Notes: generated from the letters alone by a model not told the origin. A stretch of DNA of 64,000 nt from Prorocentrum cordatum (GCA_963575745.1 CAUYUJ010018560.1:412813-476812), one strand, 5' to 3'. Shown: positions 1 through 9,583, counted from the first letter of the stretch. Numbers and translations are program-made.

Positions 1-862
1 ACGGGGCAAGGTTGGCGCTGGCTGGCCCGTCGTCCAGGAAGTCTAGTCCCCCGCCGAAGCCGAACGGGTCGTCCTCCTGTTCGTCGTAAATCGCCCGTTG
101 GGCCTCGGCCCAGAGCTCGTGCGGGTTCTGCGGGATGTCTGGTCCAGCCGCGGGTGGTGCCTGGTCCGACAGCAGGGGGTTTGGTTCCATTTTGCTGAGT
201 TCCGCAGCTGTAAACCCAGCCCTGCGGTGTGGGAGCGGGAGAGTGCGGTGTCTGCGCTCGTAAATAGCGACAGCGACCCCATGGAGCACGGTCGCTTGGC
301 GATGTCGTGTTTTGGCAGCTTCGACAATGTCGTCTGGAAGGTTGTGAGTGCGTGCCGCCGTTGTGGCAAGGGCGTCAGCCTGACGGTTGAACTCCTCCGC
401 AATGGGCCCGATGAGCCCAAGGTCGATGCCCATGTCTCCCAGGTGGCTGGCGATTTTTTCGACGCGGAACATGTTTGGCTTGGCCATAACACATCGGTGG
501 ATCTTTTCCCAGAGGTCCACATGCGTGCCCTGCGGCGCTGGATGTCCGTCGATGATGCTTTGGAACCCATCGACCACCGCCTGGTTGTCGACGAAAACGT
601 GCACGGGCCGTTCGGCACATGCCGTAAGGTGGACGATGGCGAGGGTCTCCGCAACCTGGGCGTTCTGCGTTAGGCCGTGGACGCGTGCACTGTAGTTCAT
701 GCGATGGTCGATGCCGTAGTAGACGCCGTAACCCGCTCGTGCTAGCAAAGGGATGGCTTGGTTGGTACATGCACCGTCTGTGGCAGCGTAAACCCATGTC
801 CAACCAGTGTCGTGGTCAGGTAGGTGGTGTAGGTGTCCTGGGCTGAAGCCGCAGGATCTCCC
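1..862 (-). CDS. Ribonuclease H domain of the retroelement, partial at the window edge
   Basis: This open frame runs from just after a TGA at 863-865 to the window edge with no stop and no usable start codon, so it must be expressed as an extension of the upstream protein. It lies in the -1 frame relative to the reverse transcriptase ORF and overlaps its last 40 codons. The translated motifs are WVYAATDGAC (Asp codon at 776-778), QVAETLA, VFVDNQAVVDG and NRQADALA, which together supply the four acidic residues D-E-D-D of RNase H. The enzyme removes the RNA strand from the RNA-cDNA hybrid. After the domain a linker continues to at least PFGFGGGLDFLDD at the edge. The order knuckle, then RNase H, differs from I and Tad elements, where the knuckle is usually last. 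The frame break could also be a mutation or assembly error; a run of eight G lies at 866-873. Confidence 0.82.
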
Positions 863-3800
863 TCAGGGGGGGGCCGCGGCATGGGCTGTGGCAGCGGGTC
901 CCTCGCGAGGTCGGCCTGCAGGTCGAGGAGGGCTGGGTCTTCGTCGAAGAGCCCGCAGTGTCTTGTGTGCGGCGGAAGACGGGCCCACTGGTCGTCACTG
1001 ATGAGGGTGGTGAGAGGGAGTCTTTCTCGGGCCCAGCACTTGCAGTCGCGGACAGTGTGCTCCTGAGTTTCCTCTTCCTCGTCGCAGTATCGGCAGATGG
1101 GGCTGGGGTCAGCTGACGTGTTTGATCGGGATCGTCGCTGTTGGGTGTGGTCCCCGCCCGACAGGTAGTTCAGGAGGAGCGCCAGCTGCCAGGCAGTGCA
1201 TTTGGCTGCTCCTTTAGTTCGGGCGAGCCACGTGCTGGCGAAGAGGTCGAGGCCCTGTTTGACAGAGGCAAGGTATCCAAGGTCGTGTCGCCGTGGCTTG
1301 ATCCTCCGCAGAAAGGCTCTGCGTTGTGAGGCCCGCAGCATGTGAAGGAAAGCGTTTTGGGGTAAATTCAGCCAGCTGATCTGGCAGCCCCAGTCGTCGT
1401 ACATGATGCCAAATGTGGGCCAGGTCCATCGGAGCTGCTGGAGCGACTGGACGAGTCGTCCGACGGGTCCTCCACCACACAGGGTCTGGACGTGGTGTTG
1501 AAGGTCTCTGGCGAGCCCGCAGAGTGTAACGTCGCGGTTAACCTGTCGCCGCAGGCACAGGAATGCTTCACGCTGCGTGATGGCGTCGATCTCCAGGGCG
1601 TGTCCTGGGACGCACACGGCCATGAGAGTCCAGAACTCGACCCACTTGTTCCCCTTGGGGCGGATAGCCGCCTTGAGGGCGTGGTTGTAGGCAGTTTTGG
1701 CTGGGCCCGATGGTGCTTGAATGTCGGTGCCCGTGGTGCAGACACTGGCAGCAAGGGAACGGGCGTGCCGCGCCTTGATAAGCATCGGCGATGGGAGCTT
1801 GCCAATGCGCGGCAGGCGAATAGTCGCCCTCCGAACACGGGCATCTGCGGTGGCCGTGAGGTTAAGCGCGGCTGGAGCCGGCGCTGCCTCGGCGTTGATG
1901 TAACTCCCGACGAGCTTGAAGGAATCGACCACACGTAGGGGGCGCTCCGCCAGAGTGAGCTGGGTGACGGCGGCGTGAAGTTCGTCGGTGAGCGCCCACC
2001 CTGCCACTTTACCAGGGTGAATGCGTTGACCTGAGAATCGATCAAACTTGGCGGTTTCGTCAAGAGATTTCTGCAGCTCAGACGCGGTGTGGGTAGTGGA
2101 GTTGCTGTCGTCAACAAAGGTAGTGCTGAGCGATCGAGGAACGTATCGATGCTGCCTCTTTGTCCACACGCACATGAGCAGCTTGATGTCGTCCAGGGAC
2201 CACGAGCTTCCCTGGAGGTGACCGTTAGTCCTGGCCAAGTCCTTAGAGTACGCTCCGTTCATGCGGATGTAGCGTTTGTGGTGGTTGTAGAAGTTTCGGC
2301 GGACAGTAACGATGTCTTGAGGGCACCCCGCGTGGAGTGCAAGGTTAAGGCAGATGTCCGTGATGAGGTAATCGAAGCACTTCTGTCGGTCTAGGGCAGC
2401 TCCAGCTAAGGGGAGGAGCAAAGCCCTGGCGTGCTCGATGCGCAGGGCGAGAGAGGTGCTGACATCCCCAATGGTAGCTTTGGGAACAGCGCCGAAACTC
2501 GTGGCGTGGGTCCATCCTTTCCGCCAGTCCGTGAGGCTACGGTAGGCTGGCGCTTCCCACGCGTACATCCAAACGGGAAGAACCGAGAGGAGTCGTTGGT
2601 CCGTCGGTAGTTCCCCTCGGCCTTTTCTGAGGCACGGGTTTGGCACGTGAAGGAGGGGTTCTGGGATGTTGCCAGTGCGTTGCATAGCACGTAAGACGCT
2701 GGCGAAGAGGCGAAGGATGTCGTCGGGTAACTCCTTGGCCTCCTTAGTTGTCCAGCCGTCGAGTCCCCCCGCGCGGCACGGTGAACGGTTGCGAATGAAG
2801 TGGATGAGTTGGTCGTCGGTGAGGTGGAAAGGGACTGCTGGTGATGGCGTAGGCAGCTCTTGTCGGTACTCGTCGTAGAAGTCTGCCCACGTCGGCATGG
2901 CTTCGGCATCATGACCTGCACGAGCGCGGTACCTGCCCAAGATGGGCTCCCAGGTGTCGACCATGAGCTTAAGCATGTCTTTGGTATTGGCAACAATGGC
3001 GTTGGCGGGAAGGGCGTCGGGAACCTGGGCAAGTGGTGGGTCACAAGTGTGGCCTTCGTCATTGTCCGTGTCGAGCGAACTACCGTCGCTGGGGCTGGAG
3101 CCGCCAGCGTCGGTGTCGGCGTCACTATCGTCCGTGCAAGCTTGGTCAGGGTTGCAGGCGGTGGTGTCGCAGTGGAGTTGCGCATCGTCGGGAGTGGTGG
3201 GCGTGCGGAGGTACGCCGTGGGCGAGCAGTCAGCAGCCCGTGCGTATATGGCCGCCTTTCGCCCGCTTGGCTCGCGGACACCCTCGGCCCAAATCTTGAT
3301 GCGTTCAGCTTTGGCTCGGTTTGCACGTCGCGCCAGCTCTGAGTCAAGGTTTTGGATCAGACGGTCCAGGTGCTCTCCGTGCGGTGCTGGCTCGTCGGGG
3401 TTCCAGGCCTCAGGAAAGGCCAGGAGGACCGTGGGGCGCAGCTTGTGACAGAGAAGGCGGGCCGCGGTCCACGTGCAGTCGATGCGCTGCGCCAGGTAGG
3501 GCGGGATGGCACGGCAGTCGATATGGTGGTGCTGTCCGATGAAGCGAAGCTCACAAAGTTGCCGATGGAGCTTGCGAAGGCGGTTCATGTGAATCGTGGA
3601 AGCTCCGTAGGTGGGAAAGGCGCGGGGGACAGCGGGTCGCTCCTCGAACGTGGGTGTGAGCCCGTGCATGGTAGGGGGCTTCTTTTTTGGGTGGTCTGGC
3701 GGCGGAGGTGGCAGGTCGCGCAGCCGAGTGAGATGGTACTCATGGCTGGCCTCGTTTGCCAGGGCGAACATGCGTTCCACATCGTCGCGTGTGCCGGCCT

Positions 3801-5268
3801 GCACCATGCGGTCCTGGTATCGCCCTGCGATAAGGGTCCCTAATGCCTGAAGCTCGTGGCCCTCATGAGCTCCATCGTTAGGAGGGTAAGGCGTGGGGGC
3901 TAGAAGGCGTCGGGCCGTATGGTCGAGGCGGCTAAGGTCGAGCGTGACCTGCAGGCCAACGTGGGACTTCGCTGGCAAGTCACGCAGATAGCAGAAGTCG
4001 GTGACAAGGGATCGCGCCGCTTGGTTGGCGATGATGTAATCGATGCGCGAAGTGCGGGGACACTTGGTGACACGGTCCCAGTCAGGGATATTGCCATATG
4101 TGTGCATGGTGTGGTCAGGTGTGCCTTCAGCGACGTTAAACCATCCGTGTTGCATCATGTGCAGCAGGTGTGGATTGTCGTCGATGTTCGTGTTGGCGTC
4201 CATGCAAATGAAATACGGGGCTGTGCCGACCCTCGCGGCGGCGCAGTCAGCTAGCCGAAACAAGTCGGTGCTGTCTCCTCCAGCGACCCCATAGAGGCTC
4301 GCTATGTAGATCCCAGCGGGCCCGTGGTTGTTTCTTCGCCGCCTGCGGCGGTGCTGGGTGCAGAGCGGGAGGAAGGCCTCGTGCCATCTTTTCTTGGCCT
4401 TGAGTGTGGCGATACAGGACGCAGTGTCGTCGACGGTGGAGTCGACGATGGCGTCCTTAGAGAGGATGGCGACCCCTCCCGATGCGCCAGTGTTGCCCTC
4501 GACTGTGTGGTCTGTGCCGCCGTGGGCAGCTTTGCGCTGGGCTCGCGCCAGATCCAGGTCAGGTCCCAGACTGGCATGATATCCCCCGTGGTGTGGATTG
4601 GCGGCGTTGGTAACGATGGCTTGTCTGGTAGGCTTGGCATGTCGGGTCTCCTGCAGTGCTATGACTGCGGCGTTGTGGTCGACACCTAGAGCGGTGATAG
4701 TTGGCCAATTTGCTGGGAGACTCGTGATGTTGAGGCTGACGAGGTGGATGGAGCGACCTGGCCCGTCTCCATCGGTGGAGCTGGGGTTGGCTCGTCCCGC
4801 ACGGTGGAGGGCAGCCTGGCCCTTACCCAGGTAGGAGGCTTGGCCACAGTAGGAGCTCATGGCGTCCCTGCAGATTGGCTTGAACGGGGCTGAAGCCGCC
4901 GTCAGGCCAGAAGTATAGGCGGGGCATGGTCGACACTGCGCCAGGGGGGGTTCATAAACATCGGCAAAACTGCATCGAAAAATCCTCCTCACTCCTGTAC
5001 CGTGGGGGACGAGGGGAGGAGAGGTGAGACGGCAGCAGAGGGAGAGGGAGGCGACTCCTCGATCCGTCCTGCCGAACACAAGAGCAAAAGCAGACCAGCG
5101 GCGGCAGCTCGACGCGGCGGCGGCGCAACGCGCGCGCATATACTGCGCACGCGACACCGCTGGTCCGTCCTGCGGTGGCGCGCCCGCCCCGTCAGTACCG
5201 TGATGAGCAGCATCAGGTGGAACAGCTCGAGCAGCGCGGTCGGTGGCCTGGCGCTGGGCCTCGTCCAT
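742..5268 (-). CDS. LINE ORF2: endonuclease, reverse transcriptase and CCHC knuckle, 1,508 aa
   Basis: This is the catalytic protein of the element; it would nick target DNA and copy the RNA into cDNA at the nick. An apurinic-endonuclease-like (EEP) domain spans about residues 173-445, with N180 (SLN), E207 (LQET), D357/N359 (MDAN), D410 (RIDY) and H436. The usual SDH near the end reads KSH, so the Asp partner of the catalytic His is missing. The reverse transcriptase spans about 830-1,130: GGLDGWT, motif A with D960 (LDRQKCFD), motif B GHLQG and motif C FVDD (D1053, D1054), where Phe replaces the usual Tyr. A zinc knuckle C1392-x2-C1395-x8-H1404-x4-C1409 follows. The ATG at 5,268 overlaps the upstream ORF by 280 nt; a later ATG near residue 137 (MSSYCG) is an alternative start. 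The C-terminal 40 codons overlap the RNase H frame, which is -1 relative to this one. Confidence 0.93.
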   Translation of the reverse strand: MDEAQRQATDRAARAVPPDAAHHGTDGAGAPPQDGPAVSRAQYMRARCAAAASSCRRWSAFALVFGRTDRGVASLSLCCRLTSPPLVPHGTGVRRIFRCSFADVYEPPLAQCRPCPAYTSGLTAASAPFKPICRDAMSSYCGQASYLGKGQAALHRAGRANPSSTDGDGPGRSIHLVSLNITSLPANWPTITALGVDHNAAVIALQETRHAKPTRQAIVTNAANPHHGGYHASLGPDLDLARAQRKAAHGGTDHTVEGNTGASGGVAILSKDAIVDSTVDDTASCIATLKAKKRWHEAFLPLCTQHRRRRRRNNHGPAGIYIASLYGVAGGDSTDLFRLADCAAARVGTAPYFICMDANTNIDDNPHLLHMMQHGWFNVAEGTPDHTMHTYGNIPDWDRVTKCPRTSRIDYIIANQAARSLVTDFCYLRDLPAKSHVGLQVTLDLSRLDHTARRLLAPTPYPPNDGAHEGHELQALGTLIAGRYQDRMVQAGTRDDVERMFALANEASHEYHLTRLRDLPPPPPDHPKKKPPTMHGLTPTFEERPAVPRAFPTYGASTIHMNRLRKLHRQLCELRFIGQHHHIDCRAIPPYLAQRIDCTWTAARLLCHKLRPTVLLAFPEAWNPDEPAPHGEHLDRLIQNLDSELARRANRAKAERIKIWAEGVREPSGRKAAIYARAADCSPTAYLRTPTTPDDAQLHCDTTACNPDQACTDDSDADTDAGGSSPSDGSSLDTDNDEGHTCDPPLAQVPDALPANAIVANTKDMLKLMVDTWEPILGRYRARAGHDAEAMPTWADFYDEYRQELPTPSPAVPFHLTDDQLIHFIRNRSPCRAGGLDGWTTKEAKELPDDILRLFASVLRAMQRTGNIPEPLLHVPNPCLRKGRGELPTDQRLLSVLPVWMYAWEAPAYRSLTDWRKGWTHATSFGAVPKATIGDVSTSLALRIEHARALLLPLAGAALDRQKCFDYLITDICLNLALHAGCPQDIVTVRRNFYNHHKRYIRMNGAYSKDLARTNGHLQGSSWSLDDIKLLMCVWTKRQHRYVPRSLSTTFVDDSNSTTHTASELQKSLDETAKFDRFSGQRIHPGKVAGWALTDELHAAVTQLTLAERPLRVVDSFKLVGSYINAEAAPAPAALNLTATADARVRRATIRLPRIGKLPSPMLIKARHARSLAASVCTTGTDIQAPSGPAKTAYNHALKAAIRPKGNKWVEFWTLMAVCVPGHALEIDAITQREAFLCLRRQVNRDVTLCGLARDLQHHVQTLCGGGPVGRLVQSLQQLRWTWPTFGIMYDDWGCQISWLNLPQNAFLHMLRASQRRAFLRRIKPRRHDLGYLASVKQGLDLFASTWLARTKGAAKCTAWQLALLLNYLSGGDHTQQRRSRSNTSADPSPICRYCDEEEETQEHTVRDCKCWARERLPLTTLISDDQWARLPPHTRHCGLFDEDPALLDLQADLARDPLPQPMPRPPPEGDPAASAQDTYTTYLTTTLVGHGFTLPQTVHVPTKPSLC
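840..852. repeat. Recurrent hairpin element, copy 1
   Basis: The sequence GGGCTGAAGCCGC contains GGC-TGAA-GCC, which folds as a short stem with a tetraloop. It sits inside the overlap between the reverse transcriptase ORF (which reads it as Ala-Ala-Ser-Ala) and the RNase H frame (which reads it as Gly-Phe-Ser-Pro). Confidence 0.7.
4886..4900. repeat. Recurrent hairpin element, copy 2
   Basis: GGGGCTGAAGCCGCC, in the same orientation as the other copies. It lies near residue 125 of the endonuclease-reverse transcriptase ORF, just before the endonuclease domain, and is read there as Ala-Ala-Ser-Ala. Confidence 0.7.
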
Positions 5269-8200
5269 GCCCGCTGCCGTGAGGCAAGCGTTGCGGACAG
5301 GACTGACTCCACGCGGGGCCGCCGCTGCCGCGGCAGCGGCTGAGGTGGCGAGGGCGCCGCCACGACTCTGTGGAGAGAGCGGTGAGCCGCCGCCGAAACC
5401 CGCCGCGAGGTCCTTGACGCGGTACTTGTTCTTGAACGGGTCGAAGGTCGGCGCCTCGTCGATGGGGCGACCACGCGGGTGGGCGGCGGCAGCTCCTGGT
5501 CCGTGGACGGCGTCGGCTCGAGGTCGACCTGGCCAGGTTCGATGGCGCTGGCACCAAAGCGTGGCACCACCTCGGGGGCTTGGCCATCAGCCTGAGTCTC
5601 GCGGGGCGGCGAGCTCGTGGAGCTCCCAGGGGCCTTGCGCGAGCTGTGACGACTGCAGGACCTGCTGCGCGGGACGCGCCCGCCCGTATGGCGGTCGCGT
5701 GGCGAGGTCGCCTGGGCGTTAGCGCGCGCAGAGTCCGCCCTGCTCGGGGAGCGGATCGGCGCTGCGCAGGGTGTTGGACTGGGCTGGCGGGGGCCGCCTG
5801 CGCCGCCCGCCGCCGAGGCAGCAGCCTGGTCAGGGTCGACAGCGTCAGGGCGGGGGCTGATGTGATGGGCACTTCCGTCGCTGTGCCGCGGGGAGGCGCT
5901 GTGGTGAGCCTGGGTGTACGTGGGGACGAGCGGGACGAGCGGCTGCCTCTCGCGCTCAGGTGGGGCAGGTTTTGCCTGGGCAGGGCGCAGCGATGCGGCC
6001 ACGTTTGGCGGGGGCGTGTGTTGGCGCGGTTGCCAAGCGCGCACGTTCGCATCGCGCCATCCTTCGGGGCGCCCTGTCCTGCCACGGCTTGGTGCAGCCC
6101 CCTGGGCTGAAGCCGCAGGGGTTAGCACTGCGGGCTGGTTGCTGGGTGTGCTGTCATGGCGGCCTGGGTAGTGGCCCCAGGCACGCGTGGACCCTGGCAC
6201 GGGCGAGGTGGCCCGTGGGGGAGACTGCACGAGTGCCCGCGGGTAGCCGATGACCGCTGGATGCACCCTGGCGTGGGGGGCATGGCCGTAGCTGGAGGCG
6301 GCTGCTCCAGCCGCCGCGGGCCTGGCGCCAATGGGGCCACGGTGATAGGCGGCGCCCCCGCCGTACACCGTGTTGCCGCCTGTCGGGACGCGCGCGGGGG
6401 AGCGGTTGCGTGGCGTGCTCGGCTGACCTGCGTCGCGTTGGTCGCGCTGCTGAATGCGCTGCTGGTGCTGTTGGTAGCGCTGCTGGTCGGCTCTCGAGAG
6501 CGGGCGGGTGTCGGGGAGGATGGTGGGCACGTCGGGCCGCCGCCAGCCCTGGTAGACGTGCTCGAAGGCGTGGTCTGGGTAAGTCTCCCCGACGGGTGAG
6601 TATCGCCGCACATGCTCCATGTAGTCAATGTTCTGCGGCTCGGGGAGCACCGTGATGTTTACAGCTCGCTGGTGCGCTGGTCCATAGAGACAGAAACTAC
6701 CACGGTTGCTGCGGTCGTGATTCAGCTCGGCTTCGGTCGTGGCACGGCTCACCATGGCGTCGCAGAGGCGCATGTCGTAGTCGAGAGCTTGAGGCCCAGG
6801 GCCGCCCTCGGCGTCCCAGTACAGTACCACATCTCGCCAGCGGGTGCGGGTAGTGTGGATGCGCTCGGCGATGGACTCGCAGACGGTCCTGACTGTGACA
6901 CGATCCCTATGCATGTTGGTGATGGCTAGGGAGTAAGGTCGGCGGACCGTTTTGTTGAAGGTGAAGTCCTCCTTGAGGGCCTGGTGGGGGCCGAAGAGCA
7001 CGTAGCCTTCCCTCCACAGCGGTTGGTCGGGGGACGGGTCTTCAGGCATCCCCGTTCCTGTGAACCCAGGTGGCCGCCTCGTGCCGTCGGGCAATCCCTG
7101 CCTGGGGACGCGCCGCGGCCTCGGTGGAAGATACCATTGACCCTGGTAACCAGCTTGGCCTGGTTGTGGAGGCTCCCCCCCGGGGCCTGAAGGCGCTCGG
7201 GGGGGCTCCTTGAGGTCGTGGTGGGCTGGCGCGTTGCCATATTGGCGGGCAAGGATGTGCGGCGGCATCCCTGTGGCACGGACGTCGAACAGGCTGTGCG
7301 GACTAGGCGGATGGGGGCACCTGCTGGAGAGGCAGCATGTGTCGGAGTCCCTGTTGTCGGTGCTGTATGCACACGTCCAGCTGTTGCAAGAGTAGTCCGT
7401 GGACCAGTCCATAAGTGCACGTAGTCCGCTGAGGGCGCAGTCTGGGCACGTTGGTTGGCCCGAGGTGCCGAGCTGCGTGTTGCGGCGGGCCGCACAGTAC
7501 TGACAGCATTGGAATCGGCACTGTAGGCATGACCAGCGTCCTGGTAGGGGCGGGAGCGCTTGCTCGTTTGTGCCTGGGTCGTCTGGGTGGGGTCGGGGTC
7601 GATCCCACAAGGGCCAGACGTCGGCAAACCAGGACTGGCCTGTAGTGCGGACGACCTCGGCGGGGAGGCGAGCGTCGTCGGCGTGGCGCTCTATCCACTG
7701 GGGCCCCATGTCCGCTGGTACCATGACCGTGCGCCACGTGTCATCCGCCTTGACGTGGACTTGGGTCGGTGCCCAGAGCTTGGTAGTGGTATCGCCATGG
7801 TCGTGGTGGAGGATGACCCAGCCGTCGCGACCCGCCACCACAGGGTCGATAACGCGATGGCCCATGACGGTCGTCCCCCACGGTAAGTAGGCGCCGTCGT
7901 GGTGATCGCCAGGGTCAAGCCAGACCTCGATGCCAGGGGCATTGACACGGGCCCGCACCTCGCGGACGTGGAAGGCGAGGACGTGGTAGGCGGTCGGCTC
8001 CTCTTCCGTCACGATGTGCTCCCACGTCTCGATGTCGCTGTTGTCCGAGGTGGAGTTTCCGCCACTCTGCCGTGACGCACGGGAGGCGGATCGCCGTGGG
8101 CGGGCGTGGCCTCGGGCGAGGGCGGCGGCCGCACTGATGAGGGACGGCATACGGCGGTCGTCGTCTCCTGATGTCGTCGATGAGCGGTCTGGACTGTGTG

Positions 8201-8669
8201 CCAGGGCGGCACCTGACTGGTAGGTGCGCGGTGGACCAGGCGCGGCCCCAGGGCTGGAGCCGCTGGGGCGCGACTCGCGTGCGTCGGGGTGCCCCCGCAC
8301 GGGGACGGCTTGCAAGCCAGTGTACACAAGGTCGATCAGTGGCTGCGGGTCCAGCTGGAGCTTGCGAAGCGAGACGCGTGGACGGGGCTGGTTGGGGTCG
8401 GCCCTGGTGGCTGCTTCAGTGTCGTAGTGCTGTTTGGCCCATGCTCGCGCTGCCTCTGGCGAGTATAGTGCCTGCGGCGGTGGCCACGCTGCCGCGATGC
8501 CCAGCCTGCGCCGAGTGCTAGCTTCCTGGTCGTGGGCTTCAGCCGCCTCACGGAGATCTGGATGATCGTAGCCAGCGATGTGGAGGGCGTGCGCACAGTC
8601 GCCCATGCCAAATGCTTGTGGCAAGGCGCGGCACCTGGAGGCAGCTTCCGTGGGGGCACACCAGTCCAT
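4989..8669 (-). CDS. Large cysteine-rich, Pro/Gln-rich retroelement protein, 1,226 aa
   Basis: I do not recognise a family. The ATG is at 8,669, but the frame is open back to a TGA at 8,748-8,750, so the protein may be the -1 frame continuation of the upstream ORF. Residues 1-110 look folded (Cys4, Cys13, Cys25, many Ala/His). Residues of about 215-370 are rich in Trp, His and Asp (for example DGWVILHHDHGDTTTKLW). A cysteine cluster follows with C381-x2-C384, C388, C389, C392, C408-x2-C411, C428, C433, C445, C446 and C451, which suggests zinc binding. A second compact region covers about 565-745. The rest is disordered: a Gln/Arg stretch near 755-780, then Pro/Ser/Arg repeats. The last 80 residues overlap the start of the endonuclease-reverse transcriptase ORF, which lies in the -1 frame. 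The C terminus carries a short Leu run (GLLLLLC). Confidence 0.68.
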   Translation of the reverse strand: MDWCAPTEAASRCRALPQAFGMGDCAHALHIAGYDHPDLREAAEAHDQEASTRRRLGIAAAWPPPQALYSPEAARAWAKQHYDTEAATRADPNQPRPRVSLRKLQLDPQPLIDLVYTGLQAVPVRGHPDARESRPSGSSPGAAPGPPRTYQSGAALAHSPDRSSTTSGDDDRRMPSLISAAAALARGHARPRRSASRASRQSGGNSTSDNSDIETWEHIVTEEEPTAYHVLAFHVREVRARVNAPGIEVWLDPGDHHDGAYLPWGTTVMGHRVIDPVVAGRDGWVILHHDHGDTTTKLWAPTQVHVKADDTWRTVMVPADMGPQWIERHADDARLPAEVVRTTGQSWFADVWPLWDRPRPHPDDPGTNEQALPPLPGRWSCLQCRFQCCQYCAARRNTQLGTSGQPTCPDCALSGLRALMDWSTDYSCNSWTCAYSTDNRDSDTCCLSSRCPHPPSPHSLFDVRATGMPPHILARQYGNAPAHHDLKEPPRAPSGPGGEPPQPGQAGYQGQWYLPPRPRRVPRQGLPDGTRRPPGFTGTGMPEDPSPDQPLWREGYVLFGPHQALKEDFTFNKTVRRPYSLAITNMHRDRVTVRTVCESIAERIHTTRTRWRDVVLYWDAEGGPGPQALDYDMRLCDAMVSRATTEAELNHDRSNRGSFCLYGPAHQRAVNITVLPEPQNIDYMEHVRRYSPVGETYPDHAFEHVYQGWRRPDVPTILPDTRPLSRADQQRYQQHQQRIQQRDQRDAGQPSTPRNRSPARVPTGGNTVYGGGAAYHRGPIGARPAAAGAAASSYGHAPHARVHPAVIGYPRALVQSPPRATSPVPGSTRAWGHYPGRHDSTPSNQPAVLTPAASAQGAAPSRGRTGRPEGWRDANVRAWQPRQHTPPPNVAASLRPAQAKPAPPERERQPLVPLVPTYTQAHHSASPRHSDGSAHHISPRPDAVDPDQAAASAAGGAGGPRQPSPTPCAAPIRSPSRADSARANAQATSPRDRHTGGRVPRSRSCSRHSSRKAPGSSTSSPPRETQADGQAPEVVPRFGASAIEPGQVDLEPTPSTDQELPPPTRVVAPSTRRRPSTRSRTSTASRTSRRVSAAAHRSLHRVVAAPSPPQPLPRQRRPRVESVLSATLASRQRAWTRPSARPPTALLELFHLMLLITVLTGRARHRRTDQRCRVRSICARVAPPPRRAAAAGLLLLLCSAGRIEESPPSPSAAVSPLLPSSPTVQE
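6104..6116. repeat. Recurrent hairpin element, copy 3
   Basis: GGGCTGAAGCCGC inside the disordered C-terminal half of the cysteine-rich ORF, read there as Ala-Ala-Ser-Ala. Confidence 0.7.
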
Positions 8670-9583
8670 GCGGATGAGGAGGCCCAGGACCCGAGGGTAG
8701 ATGAGGCGCGCTCCGTGGGCCTCCCTTTCACGAAGTTGTGCCAGTTTTCACCGCTCGGTGGTTGGGTGGCCTCGCACATCCAGAGCGCGATGGGTCCCCA
8801 CGCGAGGGTGTCGTCTTCGAGGCTGTAGGGCGGGTGGGGCGGCACTGCGTACCACGCGGCCAGCGACGGGTGCACACTCACGTACGTGCGGCCAGCATTT
8901 GTGCCAGTTCGACCCTTCGCTTCACGGCGGGGGCCTGGCAGGAGATGCCCTCCGTTGACAGCGAGACGGGCCGCAAGGTCGCCGCGGGTCCCATGCCAGA
9001 AGACCGTGGACGCGTCGGTGGTGGGTTGACGGAGGTCCCACGTGAGGTAGGGGAAGATCGTCTCGCCTGAGTTCCCGCCCGAGTCTTCCAGCACCCAAGT
9101 GAGGCGGTTCGGGGGCTTCTGCATGATCTCAGTCCACGGCGCCAGCGCTTGGAGTGTTGGATCATGGGTGAATCGAGGATGGTCGTGGAGTCGCAGAGCG
9201 TCTTTGATGTCCTCTGTAGACACGCCACTGTTACCAAGCGCAAAGCCGTTTTGGTACAGGGCGGTGTGGATGCTCGTCGGCGGCACAGGGACCGCTGGGT
9301 CGCGCTGGATGGTGTTGCGTAAGTTGCGCGTCGGTGGCCTAAGGGCTGGGTGGGGCATACCAGGGCCTGGAGGCGCCTGGGGCCTGGCGGGTGATGCGTA
9401 GCGTGCTCGCCGTCTTGGTGGCTGGGTGTCCGTGTCGGAGGAGGAACCACGAGCATCTACATGTCGGAAGATGGACCACGGGCTGTCGAGGGTGCGCTCA
9501 CGTGTTTCCCTTGCCTCGGCGTCGCTGCCCTGGGCTGTGGCGTCTCCGTGGGTCGGTGGGTTACCATGCACCGCGCCGCCCAT
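8336..9583 (-). CDS. ADP-ribosyltransferase-like retroelement protein (HGT motif), 415 aa
   Basis: The protein starts with an ATG at 9,583 inside the end of the preceding ORF. After a disordered Pro/Arg-rich first 100 residues, residues of about 100-270 look folded. The stretch VFWHGTRGDLAARL (HGT at 197-199), a glycine-rich turn, GRTYVSVHPSLAAWYA (Tyr234, Tyr245) and a downstream hydrophobic strand resemble the H-G-T ... Y pattern of the ADP-ribosyltransferase/PARP fold. I cannot see a certain catalytic Glu. Similarity to homologous text appears to stop near residue 285; beyond about 8,740 the reading continues more naturally in the -1 frame (next ORF), where a Tyr-Pro-Arg-Val-Leu-Gly-rich stretch runs into its ATG. 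The last 130 residues here (Arg/Thr/Ser-rich) are therefore probably not real protein. Enzymatic activity is inferred only from motif shape; a structure-based search would decide. Confidence 0.62.
   Translation of the reverse strand: MGGAVHGNPPTHGDATAQGSDAEARETRERTLDSPWSIFRHVDARGSSSDTDTQPPRRRARYASPARPQAPPGPGMPHPALRPPTRNLRNTIQRDPAVPVPPTSIHTALYQNGFALGNSGVSTEDIKDALRLHDHPRFTHDPTLQALAPWTEIMQKPPNRLTWVLEDSGGNSGETIFPYLTWDLRQPTTDASTVFWHGTRGDLAARLAVNGGHLLPGPRREAKGRTGTNAGRTYVSVHPSLAAWYAVPPHPPYSLEDDTLAWGPIALWMCEATQPPSGENWHNFVKGRPTERASSTLGSWASSSAWTGVPPRKLPPGAAPCHKHLAWATVRTPSTSLATIIQISVRRLKPTTRKLALGAGWASRQRGHRRRHYTRQRQREHGPNSTTTLKQPPGPTPTSPVHASRFASSSWTRSH

Noticed and set aside
742-9583. Canonical X-XXY-YYZ slippery heptamers at the ORF overlaps, for example GGGAAAC near 9,500 and GGGTTTA near 795
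   Set aside because: The heptamers occur but not in the register needed for the upstream frame, so they do not explain the -1 steps.
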